Shown: positions 53,580-62,994, counted from the first letter of the stretch. The stretch is DNA of 64,000 nt from Rhodospirillales bacterium (GCA_020638365.1 JACKIQ010000002.1:248001-312000), one strand, 5' to 3'. The notes: generated from the sequence alone by a model not told the origin. A program made the numbers and translations.

Positions 53580-55085
53580 TCACCGGAATGCCGGTTCGTC
53601 AAAACTGCGCAGCTTTCGGCTGTGAAGTTTCTCAGGCGCAAACTCACGTAACAGTGTCATGGTCAGCAAGCCTATTTTTAGGTGCTGCTCTACCCTCTCA
53701 CGGTAGAAAGAATCCGCCATACCCGGAAGCTTGAGTTGTCCGTGCAGGGGTTTGTCGGACACGCATAAAAGCGTCCCGTAAGGAACGCGGAAGCGAAATC
53801 CGTTCGCCGCGATCGTTCCCGATTCCATGTCCAGAGCAATGGCCCGGCTCTGGCTCAAACGCCGGTTCTGTACGACGGAAGAGCGCAGTTCCCAGTTCCG
53901 GTCGTCCGTCGTCGCGACTGTTCCTGTCCGCATGATTTTCTTGAGATCGTAACCCTCGTTCCCCGTGACTTCAGCCACCGCACGTTCCAGCGTAAGCTGA
54001 ATTTCCGCCAGCGCCGGAATGGGTATCCCCCGCGGCAAAGCTTCATCGAGAATGTTATCTTCCCGTAGATAACCATGCGCCAGAACATAATCCCCGAGCC
54101 TCTGCGAATTTCTTAATCCGGCGCAATGCCCGAGCATGATCCACGCATGCGGGCGCAGAACCGCGACATGATCGGTTATTGTCTTCGCGTTCGACGGTCC
54201 GACCCCGATATTCACCATGGTAATCCCCGAACCGTCCGGACGCTTAAGATGATAAGCAGGCATCTGAGGCATGCGTGAAAGCGGTGTCCCGGAATGTTCG
54301 CCCTGAGCATGATGATCTAAATTCTTGTTCAGCGTGACTTTATCGCCCGGCTCGACAAACGCGGTATACTCCGAACGGTGTTGTTTGAGGAGAGGATCAT
54401 CCGTACCCCGCATCATCTGCTGAGAAATCTGGATAAACTCGTCGATATAGAACTGGTAGTTCGTAAACAGGACAAAATCCTGAAAATGTGAAGCCGATGT
54501 CCCGCAATAATGCTTTAGCCTTTGCAAGCTGATATCAACGCGCGGTGCGGTGAACAGGCCAAGAGGAAGGTCCTCCCCCGGCTTGGGAATATTCATGGAA
54601 TTGGCCACGTCATCGTCCATGATGCTCAGGTCCGGCACATCGAAATAAAGCGGCAGGTCACGCATCCGCTCCCGGTCAAGATCGGCTTCAAGATGAAAAT
54701 TATGCCCAAGGGCAAAATGAATCGGAATAGGCGTTGCACTGACCCCGATCTCCAGTGGAACATCGTGGTTCTTGATTAAAAGCCTGAACTGGTCGCGATA
54801 ATAATCGGCAAACAGGTTCGGGTCGGTCAGGGTCGAGGAATAAACGCCGGGCCGTGCAACATAACCATAAGAATAACGCGTGTCCCCCCTGCGGGAAGAC
54901 CGGGCGGTGATTTTTACATAAGGATAGCAGGCGCTGGCCCTTACATTCGCACCCTCGCGCCCGAAAGCGGAAAAAGAGTGCTGAAGATGCTCAATATGCG
55001 CACGATAAATTTCCTGTACGGCGGCAAGCGCCTTGTCAGGATCTTTAAAGCTGCGCGGCTTGAATTTGGGAGGGTGTTTCACCAT
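53580..55085 (-). CDS. amn: AMP nucleosidase
   Basis: Amn splits AMP into adenine and ribose 5-phosphate and controls the AMP pool. The 501-aa protein has an N-terminal Amn-specific domain (about residues 1-180, with IPIHFALGHNFHLEAD) and a C-terminal nucleoside-phosphorylase-type domain with MVNIGVGPSNAKTITDHVAV, AWIMLGHCAGLR and LDMESGTIAANGFRFRVPYG. All parts and length fit the family. It converges with the small gene; ftsY, 59 nt upstream, is on the same strand. Confidence 0.92.
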   Translation of the reverse strand: MVKHPPKFKPRSFKDPDKALAAVQEIYRAHIEHLQHSFSAFGREGANVRASACYPYVKITARSSRRGDTRYSYGYVARPGVYSSTLTDPNLFADYYRDQFRLLIKNHDVPLEIGVSATPIPIHFALGHNFHLEADLDRERMRDLPLYFDVPDLSIMDDDVANSMNIPKPGEDLPLGLFTAPRVDISLQRLKHYCGTSASHFQDFVLFTNYQFYIDEFIQISQQMMRGTDDPLLKQHRSEYTAFVEPGDKVTLNKNLDHHAQGEHSGTPLSRMPQMPAYHLKRPDGSGITMVNIGVGPSNAKTITDHVAVLRPHAWIMLGHCAGLRNSQRLGDYVLAHGYLREDNILDEALPRGIPIPALAEIQLTLERAVAEVTGNEGYDLKKIMRTGTVATTDDRNWELRSSVVQNRRLSQSRAIALDMESGTIAANGFRFRVPYGTLLCVSDKPLHGQLKLPGMADSFYRERVEQHLKIGLLTMTLLREFAPEKLHSRKLRSFDEPAFR

Positions 55086-55143
55086 GCCCTTATCATGAAA
55101 GCTTTTTATTTAAATTCAATTAATTACGCAAAGAATAGCAAAA

Positions 55144-56325
55144 TCAAAGCTCTAGCCCCATCAGGGACCGCGCATAGTGCCGCGCCTCGAAGGGCCTTAA
55201 GTCACGAACCCCTTCCCCGACCCCGACCGCGTGAACGGGAAGTTTGAACTGGTCGGCCAGTCCGACAAGAACACCGCCCTTTGCCGAGCCGTCCAGCTTG
55301 GTGACAATCAGCCCGGTAACATCGACCATCTTCTTGAAGGTATCGACCTGGGAAAAAGCGTTTTGCCCAGTGGTTGCGTCGAGAACAAGCAAAACCGCAT
55401 GAGGAATAGCGTCATTTCGCTTCTTGAGCACACGGATAATCTTTTCTAGCTCAGCCATGAGGTTAGCCTTATTCTGCAACCGTCCCGCCGTGTCGATCAA
55501 AAGGACATCGGTTTGATCGGTCAAAGCTTTTTCATAAGACTCGTAAGCCACGGCAGCCGCATCCGCCCCGACATCTTTCTTGAACAGGCCGGCCCCGCTG
55601 CGTTTCGCCCATTCATCGAGTTGGTCTATCGCGGCCGCCCTGAAAGTATCTCCGGCGGCGATAAGAACGCTTTTCCTCTGTTCACGGATCAAATGGCTGG
55701 CATACTTTCCGATAGTGGTGGTTTTGCCTGCACCGTTAACCCCGCAAACAAGTATGACAAACGGTCCTTCTCCCTCATTCGTAAAGCGAATGGGTTCGGC
55801 CACCGGCTTAAGGATGACCTCAATGCACTCAGCAAGAGCCTCACGGATCTCCTGCTCGCTGATATCCTTGCCGAAACGGTCCTTGGAAAATTCGGCGATA
55901 ACCTTCGCTGCGGTCTTCGGCCCCAGATCCGCCTCGATCAGAAGCTCCTCCAGTTGGTCCAGCGTTTCCTGATCAAGTTTCTTCTGGGTCAACAACCCTG
56001 AAATTCCCTTGGTCAGCTTGCCCGAAGATTTACTCAACCCTTTGGTCAGCCGCCAGAACCAGCCGCCCTCCCCGGCATGGTCGCTCAGATCCTCCGCCTC
56101 CTTTTTATCCTCGAACAGACGGTGCTCTGGAACAGGGGTCTCATCAAGTTCATCAATGATATCGGCCTCGCTCACCTCAAGGGCATCGCGCAAATCCTCG
56201 TCAATCACGGCCTCATAATCCGTGGAAGGCTCAAGCGCCGGCTCCTTGCGGGGATGAAGAAGCCGATTGTCCCGCTCGTCCTTTTCTTGATCGGCAATAT
56301 TGTTTTTCTTGCGCCAGAAAACCAT
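55144..56325 (-). CDS. ftsY: Signal recognition particle receptor FtsY
   Basis: FtsY is the SRP receptor GTPase that receives ribosome-nascent chain complexes at the membrane. The 393-aa protein has an acidic N-terminal A domain (KNNIADQEKDERDNRL and ESDLSDH-like stretches), then the N domain and the G domain with GVNGAGKTTTIGKYASHLI, LLIDTAGRLQNKANL, TKLDGSAKGGV and GVGEGVRDLRPF. ATG 56325 (MVFWRKKN) matches the family start; the frame extends 20 codons further with no ribosome site. Its partner ffh is in the same window on the other strand. Confidence 0.95.
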   Translation of the reverse strand: MVFWRKKNNIADQEKDERDNRLLHPRKEPALEPSTDYEAVIDEDLRDALEVSEADIIDELDETPVPEHRLFEDKKEAEDLSDHAGEGGWFWRLTKGLSKSSGKLTKGISGLLTQKKLDQETLDQLEELLIEADLGPKTAAKVIAEFSKDRFGKDISEQEIREALAECIEVILKPVAEPIRFTNEGEGPFVILVCGVNGAGKTTTIGKYASHLIREQRKSVLIAAGDTFRAAAIDQLDEWAKRSGAGLFKKDVGADAAAVAYESYEKALTDQTDVLLIDTAGRLQNKANLMAELEKIIRVLKKRNDAIPHAVLLVLDATTGQNAFSQVDTFKKMVDVTGLIVTKLDGSAKGGVLVGLADQFKLPVHAVGVGEGVRDLRPFEARHYARSLMGLEL

Positions 56326-56397
56326 TGGTCGTACCCCGTTATTGATGAAGTAAGTATAACCTCCCCAGCGCACAAAGAAACACAAATTTAACGAAAA

Positions 56398-57720
56398 TCA
56401 GGCGCTGATACGCGCCTCTTGCTCTAACACAACGCCGCTCAGAACGCCCTTGTCATGTCCGGTAACCTGAACGTCGATAACCTGTCCCGGTTCCATTTCA
56501 CGATCCAGTCGCACCGACGCAAAATTTTCCGCCCGCCCCAAACCGTCCTTTTCGATCAGGACCGACAGAACGCCCCCGACCTGCCGCTCAAGGAAACGCT
56601 GCATTTGAATATCCCGCAAAGCCCGGAGCCGCGCGGCCCTTTCTTTGCGAACCGCAGGATCGACCTGCGGCATGTTCACAGCCGGTGTTCCCTCCCGTTC
56701 CGAGTAAGGAAAGATATGCAGGAACGTAAGGTCGCACTCTTCGATAAGACGAACGGTATTCTCGAACATCTCGTCTGTCTCGGTAGGAAAGCCCGCGATA
56801 ACATCCGCTCCGAACGTCATGTCGGGCCGAAGCCCCCGCGCTTTCTGGCAGACCTTGATCACGTCGTCGCGCAGGTGCCTGCGCTTCATGCGCTTTAAAA
56901 CCATGTCGTCCCCGGCCTGAACGGAGAGATGAAGGTGCGGCATAAAACGCGGTTCCTCGTCAATCAGTCGCCAAAGATCGTTGTCGATCTCCACGGGATC
57001 AAGCGAAGACAGGCGCACCCTTTCCAACCCCGGAACCAGCGCCAGAACGCGACGGATCATCTGCCCCAAAGACGGAGAACCCGGAAGGTCATGTCCGTAG
57101 GATGTCACGTCAACGCCCGTAAAAACGATCTCCTTGTAACCGCCCTCGACCAGCGCGTGAACCTGCTTGGAAATAACCCCGATCGGAACCGAGCGCGAAT
57201 TTCCCCGTCCATAAGGGATGATACAGAAAGTGCAGCGGTGATCGCAGCCGTTCTGCACCTGCAAAAACGCCCGTGTACGGTCTTCGTACCCGTCGATCAG
57301 ATGCCCGGCGGTTTCCTTCACCGACATGATGTCGTTCACAAGAATACGCGCATGCGACGGGCTTCCCCAGCTCTCGGCCTCAAGCTTGACGTCGTTCCCG
57401 ATGACCCGGTCCACTTCCGTCATATCGGCATACCGCCCGGGATTGATCTGCGCACTGCATCCCGTCACGATAATCTGCGCATCGGGATTTTCCCGCCGCG
57501 CCCTGCGGATAGCCTGCCGCGCTTGCCGCTCCGCCTCTTTCGTAACCGCGCAGGTATTGAAGATGATAACGCCCTGCAACCCCGCATTTTTCGCGTGATC
57601 GCGCATCACCTCGGACTCGTGCGTATTCAGGCGGCAGCCGAACGTCACCACCTGCGGTTCGGTATTAGCCGCCTGAGCCTTAATCTTTTGAACAGTTCTA
57701 GAAAGCTTATTCTTTTCCAT
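56398..57720 (-). CDS. mtaB: tRNA t6A37 methylthiotransferase MtaB
   Basis: MtaB is a radical-SAM enzyme that adds a methylthio group to t6A37 of tRNA. The 440-aa protein has the N-terminal UPF0004 domain with TFGCRLNTHESEVM, then the radical-SAM cluster motif CDHRCTFCIIPYGRG, and a C-terminal TRAM domain (DREMEPGQVIDVQVTG). The GCRLN signature marks MtaB rather than MiaB. It is between dapF and ftsY on the same strand. Confidence 0.93.
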   Translation of the reverse strand: MEKNKLSRTVQKIKAQAANTEPQVVTFGCRLNTHESEVMRDHAKNAGLQGVIIFNTCAVTKEAERQARQAIRRARRENPDAQIIVTGCSAQINPGRYADMTEVDRVIGNDVKLEAESWGSPSHARILVNDIMSVKETAGHLIDGYEDRTRAFLQVQNGCDHRCTFCIIPYGRGNSRSVPIGVISKQVHALVEGGYKEIVFTGVDVTSYGHDLPGSPSLGQMIRRVLALVPGLERVRLSSLDPVEIDNDLWRLIDEEPRFMPHLHLSVQAGDDMVLKRMKRRHLRDDVIKVCQKARGLRPDMTFGADVIAGFPTETDEMFENTVRLIEECDLTFLHIFPYSEREGTPAVNMPQVDPAVRKERAARLRALRDIQMQRFLERQVGGVLSVLIEKDGLGRAENFASVRLDREMEPGQVIDVQVTGHDKGVLSGVVLEQEARISA

Positions 57721-57755
57721 AGTGCCGAGAACCTACCCTATTTCAGAGTGAAAGG

Positions 57756-58577
57756 TCAATGTTTCGGTCTCGAAATATGCCCCTCAAAAACATAAGCGAC
57801 AGGCCCGCTCATCAAAACATGCCCGTCGCCCTCCCGCCATTCAATCTGCAAAACCCCGCCATCCATCTCGATCGCTACGTCTCTCCCCGTTAGCCCTCGG
57901 CGCACCGCCGCCACGGCCGTAGCGCACGCCGCCGATCCGCAGGCCAGCGTAATCCCCGCCCCGCGCTCCCAGACCCGCAAACGGATGCGGCTATCCCCCA
58001 GAATCTGGGCAAAACTGATATTCGCCTTCTGCGGGAACATCTTATGGGTCTCAAAAACTGGCCCCAGCGTATCCACAGCAATATCCGCAACATCCTTCAC
58101 AAAGAACACGCAGTGCGGGTTGCCCATATTTACCCCCACCGGGTCCTGCACAGGCCCCTTCTTGATGCCGAGATTAAGCGTATCCGTCTCCTTGGAAAGC
58201 GGAATATCCCGCCAGTTCAGCCGCGGCGGCCCCATATCCACGCTGACAAGGCCATCTCCTGTCCGGCGGCACTCCAGAAGGCCGCCACGCGTCTCGATCA
58301 CGCAATGGCTGATCCCCGCCTCGCTCATGAACAAATCCGCCACGCAGCGGGTGGCGTTTCCGCAGGATTCCGCCTCCGAACCGTCAGGATTATAGATCCG
58401 CATGAACAGATCGGCCTTTTTCGTGGGCTCAAGGATAATAAGCTGGTCGCACCCGATCCCGAAATGGCGGTCGCAGACCTGCTGGATATAATCGGGCATA
58501 AGCGCCACGTGATCCTCGCGGTAATCGAGGATCACAAAGTCGTTGCCCAGCCCGTGCATTTTGAGAAACTTCATCAT
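57756..58577 (-). CDS. dapF: Diaminopimelate epimerase
   Basis: DapF interconverts LL- and meso-diaminopimelate for lysine and peptidoglycan. The 273-aa protein has MHGLGNDFVILDYRED at the N-terminus and the two catalytic Cys in ESCGNATRCVADLFM and TLACGSAACATAVAA. Start is one of two adjacent ATGs (58577 or 58574). It is likely cotranscribed with mtaB. Confidence 0.96.
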   Translation of the reverse strand: MMKFLKMHGLGNDFVILDYREDHVALMPDYIQQVCDRHFGIGCDQLIILEPTKKADLFMRIYNPDGSEAESCGNATRCVADLFMSEAGISHCVIETRGGLLECRRTGDGLVSVDMGPPRLNWRDIPLSKETDTLNLGIKKGPVQDPVGVNMGNPHCVFFVKDVADIAVDTLGPVFETHKMFPQKANISFAQILGDSRIRLRVWERGAGITLACGSAACATAVAAVRRGLTGRDVAIEMDGGVLQIEWREGDGHVLMSGPVAYVFEGHISRPKH

Positions 58578-58674
58578 AATGCTTGATTTAGCAGATATTT
58601 CCGTGCTATGTCACGCCCCATCAACTGGCATTTTTGATTTGTCAGTGCTTAAGGTCTTTCGGGGACCGGGTACA

Positions 58675-58719
58675 CCGCAGTCGGCGCATTTACGCTCACT
58701 GCGGCGAAGATGTTTTTTT
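58675..58719 (+). other. Hairpin followed by T-run in the ffh leader
   Basis: CCGCAGT and ACTGCGG form a perfect 7-bp stem (16-nt loop), with a 7-T run eight bases after the stem and ffh 25 nt further. The T-run is too far from the stem for a standard terminator. It could be an attenuator or a weak terminator for an upstream transcript. No 4.5S SRP RNA signature was recognised here. Confidence 0.35.
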
Positions 58720-58744
58720 AAACTAGTGGGAAAAGCGTAGAAAA

Positions 58745-60262
58745 ATGTTTGAATCGCTCAGTGAAAAACTCGGGAACGTCTTCTCCAAGCTGCGCGGCAA
58801 GGCCGCCCTCTCGGAAAACGACGTCATGGCCGTCTCGCGTGAAATCCGCATCGCCCTGCTCGAAGCCGACGTCGCGCTCCCGGTCGTCAAGGAATTCGTC
58901 GCCGGGATCAAGGACAAGGCCGTCGGGCAGGAAGTGATCAAGGGCGTCAACCCCGCCCATCAGGTCATCAAGATCGTCCATGACGCACTTATAGAAATGC
59001 TCGGCTCGCAAAGCGCGGAACTCAAATTCGGCGCCGCCCCGTGCGCCTACCTGATGGTCGGTCTGCAAGGCTCGGGGAAAACCACCTCCACCGCTAAGAT
59101 CGCAAAAATCCTGACTGAGAAGAAAAACAAGAAAGTCCTGATGGCTTCGCTCGACGTTTACCGTCCCGCCGCGCAGGAACAGCTTAAAATCCTCGGCGAG
59201 CAGACGGGCATCGCCACCCTGCCGATCATAGAGGGGCAGAAACCCCTCGACATCGCCAAACGCGCCATGGATGTAGGCCGCAAGGAAGGTTATGACGTCG
59301 TCATGCTCGATACCGCCGGCCGTCTTACAATCGACGAAGAGATGATGAAGGAGGCCGAAAACATCAAGGCCTTCGCAAAACCCACCGAAACCCTGTTGGT
59401 CGCCGACGCCATGACCGGGCAGGACGCTGTGAATACGGCCAAAACCTTCGACGACCGCGTCGGCCTGACCGGAATCATGCTGACCCGCGTAGACGGAGAT
59501 GCGCGTGGCGGCGCGGCCATGTCCATGAAGGCCGTGACCGGAAAGCCCGTCAAGCTGATCGGGGTCGGTGAAAAATGGACGGAAATCGAGGTCTTTCACC
59601 CGGCTCGAATCGCCGGCCGCATTCTCGGCATGGGCGACGTGGTCAGCCTCGTCGAACGCGCCGCCGAAACCGTGGATCGCGCCGAAGCCGCAGATATGGC
59701 CCGCAAGTTCAAGAAAGGCCAGATGGATTTCAACGATCTGCTCAAGCAGATCCAGCAGATGAAAAAAATGGGCGGCATGTCCTCCCTGATAAAGATGATG
59801 CCCGGTCTCAGCGCGATGTCCGGCAAACTCGAAGCCGCAGGGATGAGCGACTCCCTCGTCAAGAGGCAGGAAGCAATCATCTTTTCCATGACGGTAAAGG
59901 AGCGTGAAAAGCCCGACCTTCTCAACGCCTCACGCAAGAAACGCATCGCGGCAGGATCGGGTACGACCGTTCAGGAAATCAACACGCTGGCCAAGCAGCT
60001 CAAGCAGATGCAGACCATGATGAAACGCATGCGCAAGATGGGCAAGGGCGAAATGATGGGCATGATGAAGCAGATGATGGGCGGTAACATGGACGAACTG
60101 GCTCTCATGGCCGAATCCATGGATGCCGAGGCTCTGGCCGCGGACATGTCCCAGACGGACCCGCGAACAGACAAGGGAAGCCTGCCCGGATTGGGGGGAA
60201 CGCCGTCCGCCCTGCCCGGTCTTGGCGGAAAAGCAGAAAAAAACAGGGACAACAAGAAATAA
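58745..60262 (+). CDS. ffh: Signal recognition particle protein Ffh
   Basis: Ffh binds signal sequences and 4.5S RNA. The 505-aa protein has the N domain, the GTPase domain with GLQGSGKTTSTAKIAKIL, VMLDTAGRLTIDEEMM, TRVDGDARGGAAMS and the closing LIGVGEKW, and a Met-rich M domain (QMKKMGGMSSLIKMMPGLSA to about residue 460). A Gly/Pro/Leu-rich tail ends the protein. The ATG has a poor ribosome site (GGGAAAAG, 14 nt off). It opens the ffh-rpsP-rimM-DUF2007-trmD-rplS cluster. Confidence 0.96.
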   Translation: MFESLSEKLGNVFSKLRGKAALSENDVMAVSREIRIALLEADVALPVVKEFVAGIKDKAVGQEVIKGVNPAHQVIKIVHDALIEMLGSQSAELKFGAAPCAYLMVGLQGSGKTTSTAKIAKILTEKKNKKVLMASLDVYRPAAQEQLKILGEQTGIATLPIIEGQKPLDIAKRAMDVGRKEGYDVVMLDTAGRLTIDEEMMKEAENIKAFAKPTETLLVADAMTGQDAVNTAKTFDDRVGLTGIMLTRVDGDARGGAAMSMKAVTGKPVKLIGVGEKWTEIEVFHPARIAGRILGMGDVVSLVERAAETVDRAEAADMARKFKKGQMDFNDLLKQIQQMKKMGGMSSLIKMMPGLSAMSGKLEAAGMSDSLVKRQEAIIFSMTVKEREKPDLLNASRKKRIAAGSGTTVQEINTLAKQLKQMQTMMKRMRKMGKGEMMGMMKQMMGGNMDELALMAESMDAEALAADMSQTDPRTDKGSLPGLGGTPSALPGLGGKAEKNRDNKK

Positions 60263-60342
60263 CCCGCGGCTCTAGGCGAAAGCGCAGCGGACAGTAAAAT
60301 ATTGAACGAAACAATCTGATTTGAAAGAAAAAGGAGAGTAAT

Positions 60343-60795
60343 ATGGCACTGGCAATCAGACTTTCAAGAACCGGACGCAAGAAACGCCCCTACTACCGTA
60401 TCGTTGTGGCGGATAAGAGAATGCCGCGCGACGGACGTTACATCGAAAGGCTGGGTACATACGATCCCCTGCTGCCTTCGGATAACGAAAACCGCGTGCG
60501 TCTCGTGAAGGAACGTATCGAATACTGGCTCGCACAGGGTGCAAAGCCGTCCGAGCGTGTAGCTTTATTCCTTGGCAGGGAAGGGATCATTCCGATGCCC
60601 GCACAACCCGTCCGCCCGAAAAAATCCGAGCAGTCCGAAAAGACCAAGCTGAGGATCGCGGACAAGGAAGAAAAGCGCAAGGCCGCTGCCGAAGCAGCAG
60701 CCGAGGCACAGGCTGCGCCTGCGGAAGAAGCCCCTGCCCCTGCTGAAGAAGCAGCGGCACCCGCGGAAACGGAAGCCGAAAAGCCCGCAGAGTAA
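60343..60795 (+). CDS. rpsP: 30S ribosomal protein S16 with Ala/Glu-rich extension
   Basis: Residues 1-82 are bS16: MALAIRLSRTGRKKRPYYRI, RDGRYIERLGTYDPLLP and LAQGAKPSERV. The remaining ~65 residues are a Lys then Ala/Glu/Pro-rich tail (KAAAEAAAEAQAAPAEEAP and on), making the protein 150 aa where 80-90 is usual; extended tails of this kind are known in alphaproteobacteria. AAGGAG precedes the ATG. Confidence 0.95.
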   Translation: MALAIRLSRTGRKKRPYYRIVVADKRMPRDGRYIERLGTYDPLLPSDNENRVRLVKERIEYWLAQGAKPSERVALFLGREGIIPMPAQPVRPKKSEQSEKTKLRIADKEEKRKAAAEAAAEAQAAPAEEAPAPAEEAAAPAETEAEKPAE

Positions 60796-60822
60796 TCCGC
60801 GGACAAAAAACGGAAACCGGAT

Positions 60823-61374
60823 ATGGCCAGCCCAAAATCACCCTCCGCCGGGCCGCAGACCAAAAGAGTCTGTCTCGGTAAAGTCGCTTCGGCGCACGGG
60901 GTAAAAGGGCTGGTCAAGCTTGTGCCCTATGGGGAAGACATTACCCTTATTGAATCTTTAAGTCCGGTATACACGGGCGAAAAAAGTAGCAAAACCCTGA
61001 GCGTCAAAATCCAGAACACGGCGGGAAAGCACGTGCTCGCTTCCATAGATGGATGCACGAACCGCGATCAGGTGGAAAAACTGCGCGGAACGGAACTCTG
61101 GGTCGAGCGCAACGCGCTTCCCGCAATAGAAAATGATGACGAATTCTACGTTGAAGACCTCATCGGCCTGGAAGTTCGCGATGATCAAAAAAAGACCGTT
61201 GGCAGAATTGTTAAGGTCGATAATTTCGGTGGCGGCGACCTTCTTGACGTGAAACCCGATCACGGACAAAGCGCCTATATTCCCTTTCGCGATCCCTATG
61301 TCGGCGATGTCAACACGCAAGAAGGCTGGCTTGCTCTGACCCGGGACGGCTTAGACTTGTTGCTGACCCCATGA
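60823..61374 (+). CDS. rimM: 16S rRNA processing protein RimM
   Basis: RimM assists maturation of the 30S head. The 183-aa protein has the RimM N-domain (VCLGKVASAHGVKGLVKLVP) and the PRC-barrel C-domain (EFYVEDLIGLEVRDD and YIPFRDPYVGDV). It overlaps the next small gene by 4 nt. ATG 60823 lies 27 nt after rpsP. Its place in the cluster is standard. Confidence 0.93.
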   Translation: MASPKSPSAGPQTKRVCLGKVASAHGVKGLVKLVPYGEDITLIESLSPVYTGEKSSKTLSVKIQNTAGKHVLASIDGCTNRDQVEKLRGTELWVERNALPAIENDDEFYVEDLIGLEVRDDQKKTVGRIVKVDNFGGGDLLDVKPDHGQSAYIPFRDPYVGDVNTQEGWLALTRDGLDLLLTP

Positions 61375-61613
61375 AAAAAAAAGGCGGCGAACTGGTCATG
61401 CTCGGAGAATACTACAACCGGATCGAAGCGGAAATGGTCCGCGGTCTCTTGGAATCAAGCGGCATCCCCTGCAAAACCTTTGATGATTTCGTACGCTCCG
61501 GCATAGGCCTCGATGCGCTTGGCGGAACAAGGCTGATGGTTCATGCGGAAGACCTTGACAAGGCCCGCCAAATACTCGCGTTATCGCAAAAGGAAACGGA
61601 GAACGAGGAATGA
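61371..61613 (+). CDS. DUF2007 domain protein
   Basis: An 80-aa protein with the DUF2007 pattern: IEAEMVRGLLESSGIPCKTFDD, then LGGTRLMVHAEDLDKARQIL. Such small proteins are thought to be regulatory or signalling, without a confirmed function. It is fitted between rimM and trmD with overlaps of 4 nt each side, an insertion into the usual rimM-trmD pair. Confidence 0.8.
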   Translation: MKKKGGELVMLGEYYNRIEAEMVRGLLESSGIPCKTFDDFVRSGIGLDALGGTRLMVHAEDLDKARQILALSQKETENEE

Positions 61614-62344
61614 ACAGCCCTTGGCACATAAGCATTCTCACGCTCTTTCCCGAGATGTTTCCCGGCCCTCTCGGACATTCCCTCAGCGGCAAGGCGCTGG
61701 AAAACGGGATATGGAGCTTCAAAGCCGTAAACATCCGCGACTTCGCACAGGGTGTTCACAAAAGTGTGGACGACACCCCGTACGGGGGAGGGGCCGGCAT
61801 GGTCATGCGCCCGGACGTAATAGAAAAAGCGACCCTGTCCATCGAAAACCCCGGCCGGAAAATATACCTCAGCCCCCGCGGAAAACCTCTGACACAAAAA
61901 CTTGTACAGGAGCTCTCCGAGGAGCCCGCTCTAACTCTTCTGTGCGGCCGTTATGAAGGCGTGGATCAGCGCGTCCTCGAAAGCCAGGACTATGAGGAAA
62001 TCAGCATAGGCGACTATGTCCTCTCCGGAGGCGAGCCGGCCGCTATGATCCTCATGGACGCTTGCATCCGACTCCTGCCGGGCGTACTGGGAAACGAGGA
62101 CACGGTGAGCGAAGAGAGTTTTTCCTCCGGGCTTCTGGAATACCCGCACTTCACCCGCCCGGCGCAATGGACTTCCGCAGACGGCCACATCAGAGAGGTC
62201 CCCGAAATCCTCACGTCAGGAGACCATTCAAAAATCCGGGATTGGCGCGAAGGACAAGCCGAATCTGTAACGAAAGCCCGCCGCCCCGACCTCTGGAACA
62301 TCCGTGAAAACGCCCGCTTGTCAGGTAAAAAGCCCAAAAAATAG
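61610..62344 (+). CDS. trmD: tRNA (guanine-37-N1) methyltransferase TrmD
   Basis: TrmD methylates G37 of tRNAs with SAM and keeps reading frame. The 244-aa protein has the knotted SPOUT core with DDTPYGGGAGMVMRPDV, LLCGRYEGVDQRVLES, ISIGDYVLSGGEPAAMI and a C-terminal HFTRPAQWTS. It matches the usual 240-250 aa. It overlaps the DUF2007 gene. Confidence 0.96.
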   Translation: MNSPWHISILTLFPEMFPGPLGHSLSGKALENGIWSFKAVNIRDFAQGVHKSVDDTPYGGGAGMVMRPDVIEKATLSIENPGRKIYLSPRGKPLTQKLVQELSEEPALTLLCGRYEGVDQRVLESQDYEEISIGDYVLSGGEPAAMILMDACIRLLPGVLGNEDTVSEESFSSGLLEYPHFTRPAQWTSADGHIREVPEILTSGDHSKIRDWREGQAESVTKARRPDLWNIRENARLSGKKPKK

Positions 62345-62472
62345 CTTGTTTTTAAAGGGAAAATACTATAGACAAGGCCCAGATTTTTGATCAACCCAAG
62401 AAAAAAGACAAACGAACCGCCGGTTCTTTACGGATAAGGGACTGAAATCGGGTTCTGACAAGGGAAAAGGCC

Positions 62473-62922
62473 ATGAACACATTACAGAAATTCGAAGCCA
62501 GACAGCTCGAAAAAATCAAGGAATCTAAGCAGATTCCAGGTTTCGACCCCGGAGACACCATTCGGGTTAACGTAAAAATCCGCGAAGGAAGCCGTGAACG
62601 CGTACAGGCATACGAAGGCGTATGCATCGCCCGCACCGGCAAGGGCGTAAATGCGAGTTTCACCGTTCGCAAAATAAGCTACGGCGAAGGTGTAGAACGT
62701 GTATTCCCGCTCTGGAGCCCGCGTATTGACAGCATTGAACTCGTCCGCCGCGGTTCCGTAAGACGCGCCAAGCTCTACTATCTTCGCGACCTGCGCGGCA
62801 AAAAAGCCCGGATCGCCGAGCGGACCACGGGACACAGCCTTGAAAAGAGCGCAGAGGAAGGCGAAAAGAAGAAAGCAGCCAAAAACAAAAAAGGCTCTAA
62901 AAAAGCCGCTGCTAAAGACTAG
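62473..62922 (+). CDS. rplS: 50S ribosomal protein L19
   Basis: The first ~115 residues are bL19: IPGFDPGDTIRVNVKIREG, RVQAYEGVCIARTGKGVN, ERVFPLWSPRIDSIELVRRG and SVRRAKLYYLRDLRGKKAR. A Lys/Ala-rich tail of about 30 residues follows. It lies 128 nt after trmD; TATAGA at 62367-62372 might support a separate promoter but its -35 spacing is short. A good terminator follows. Confidence 0.95.
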   Translation: MNTLQKFEARQLEKIKESKQIPGFDPGDTIRVNVKIREGSRERVQAYEGVCIARTGKGVNASFTVRKISYGEGVERVFPLWSPRIDSIELVRRGSVRRAKLYYLRDLRGKKARIAERTTGHSLEKSAEEGEKKKAAKNKKGSKKAAAKD

Positions 62923-62940
62923 AGCATCCTGATTACAGCA

Positions 62941-62969
62941 AAAACCCTTCCCGCCGGAAGGGTTTTTTT
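62941..62969 (+). terminator. Rho-independent terminator after rplS
   Basis: AAAACCCTTCC-CGCC-GGAAGGGTTTTTTT: an A-tailed stem with perfect pairing and a T-run, able to act on both strands. It ends the ffh to rplS operon and may also stop the convergent gene at 62995. Confidence 0.92.
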
Positions 62970-62994
62970 ATGTAATTAAAACCGTCAAAAAAGA

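Noticed and set aside
58578..58744. 4.5S SRP RNA before ffh
   Set aside because: The conserved GGAAGCAGC-type core of SRP RNA is absent.
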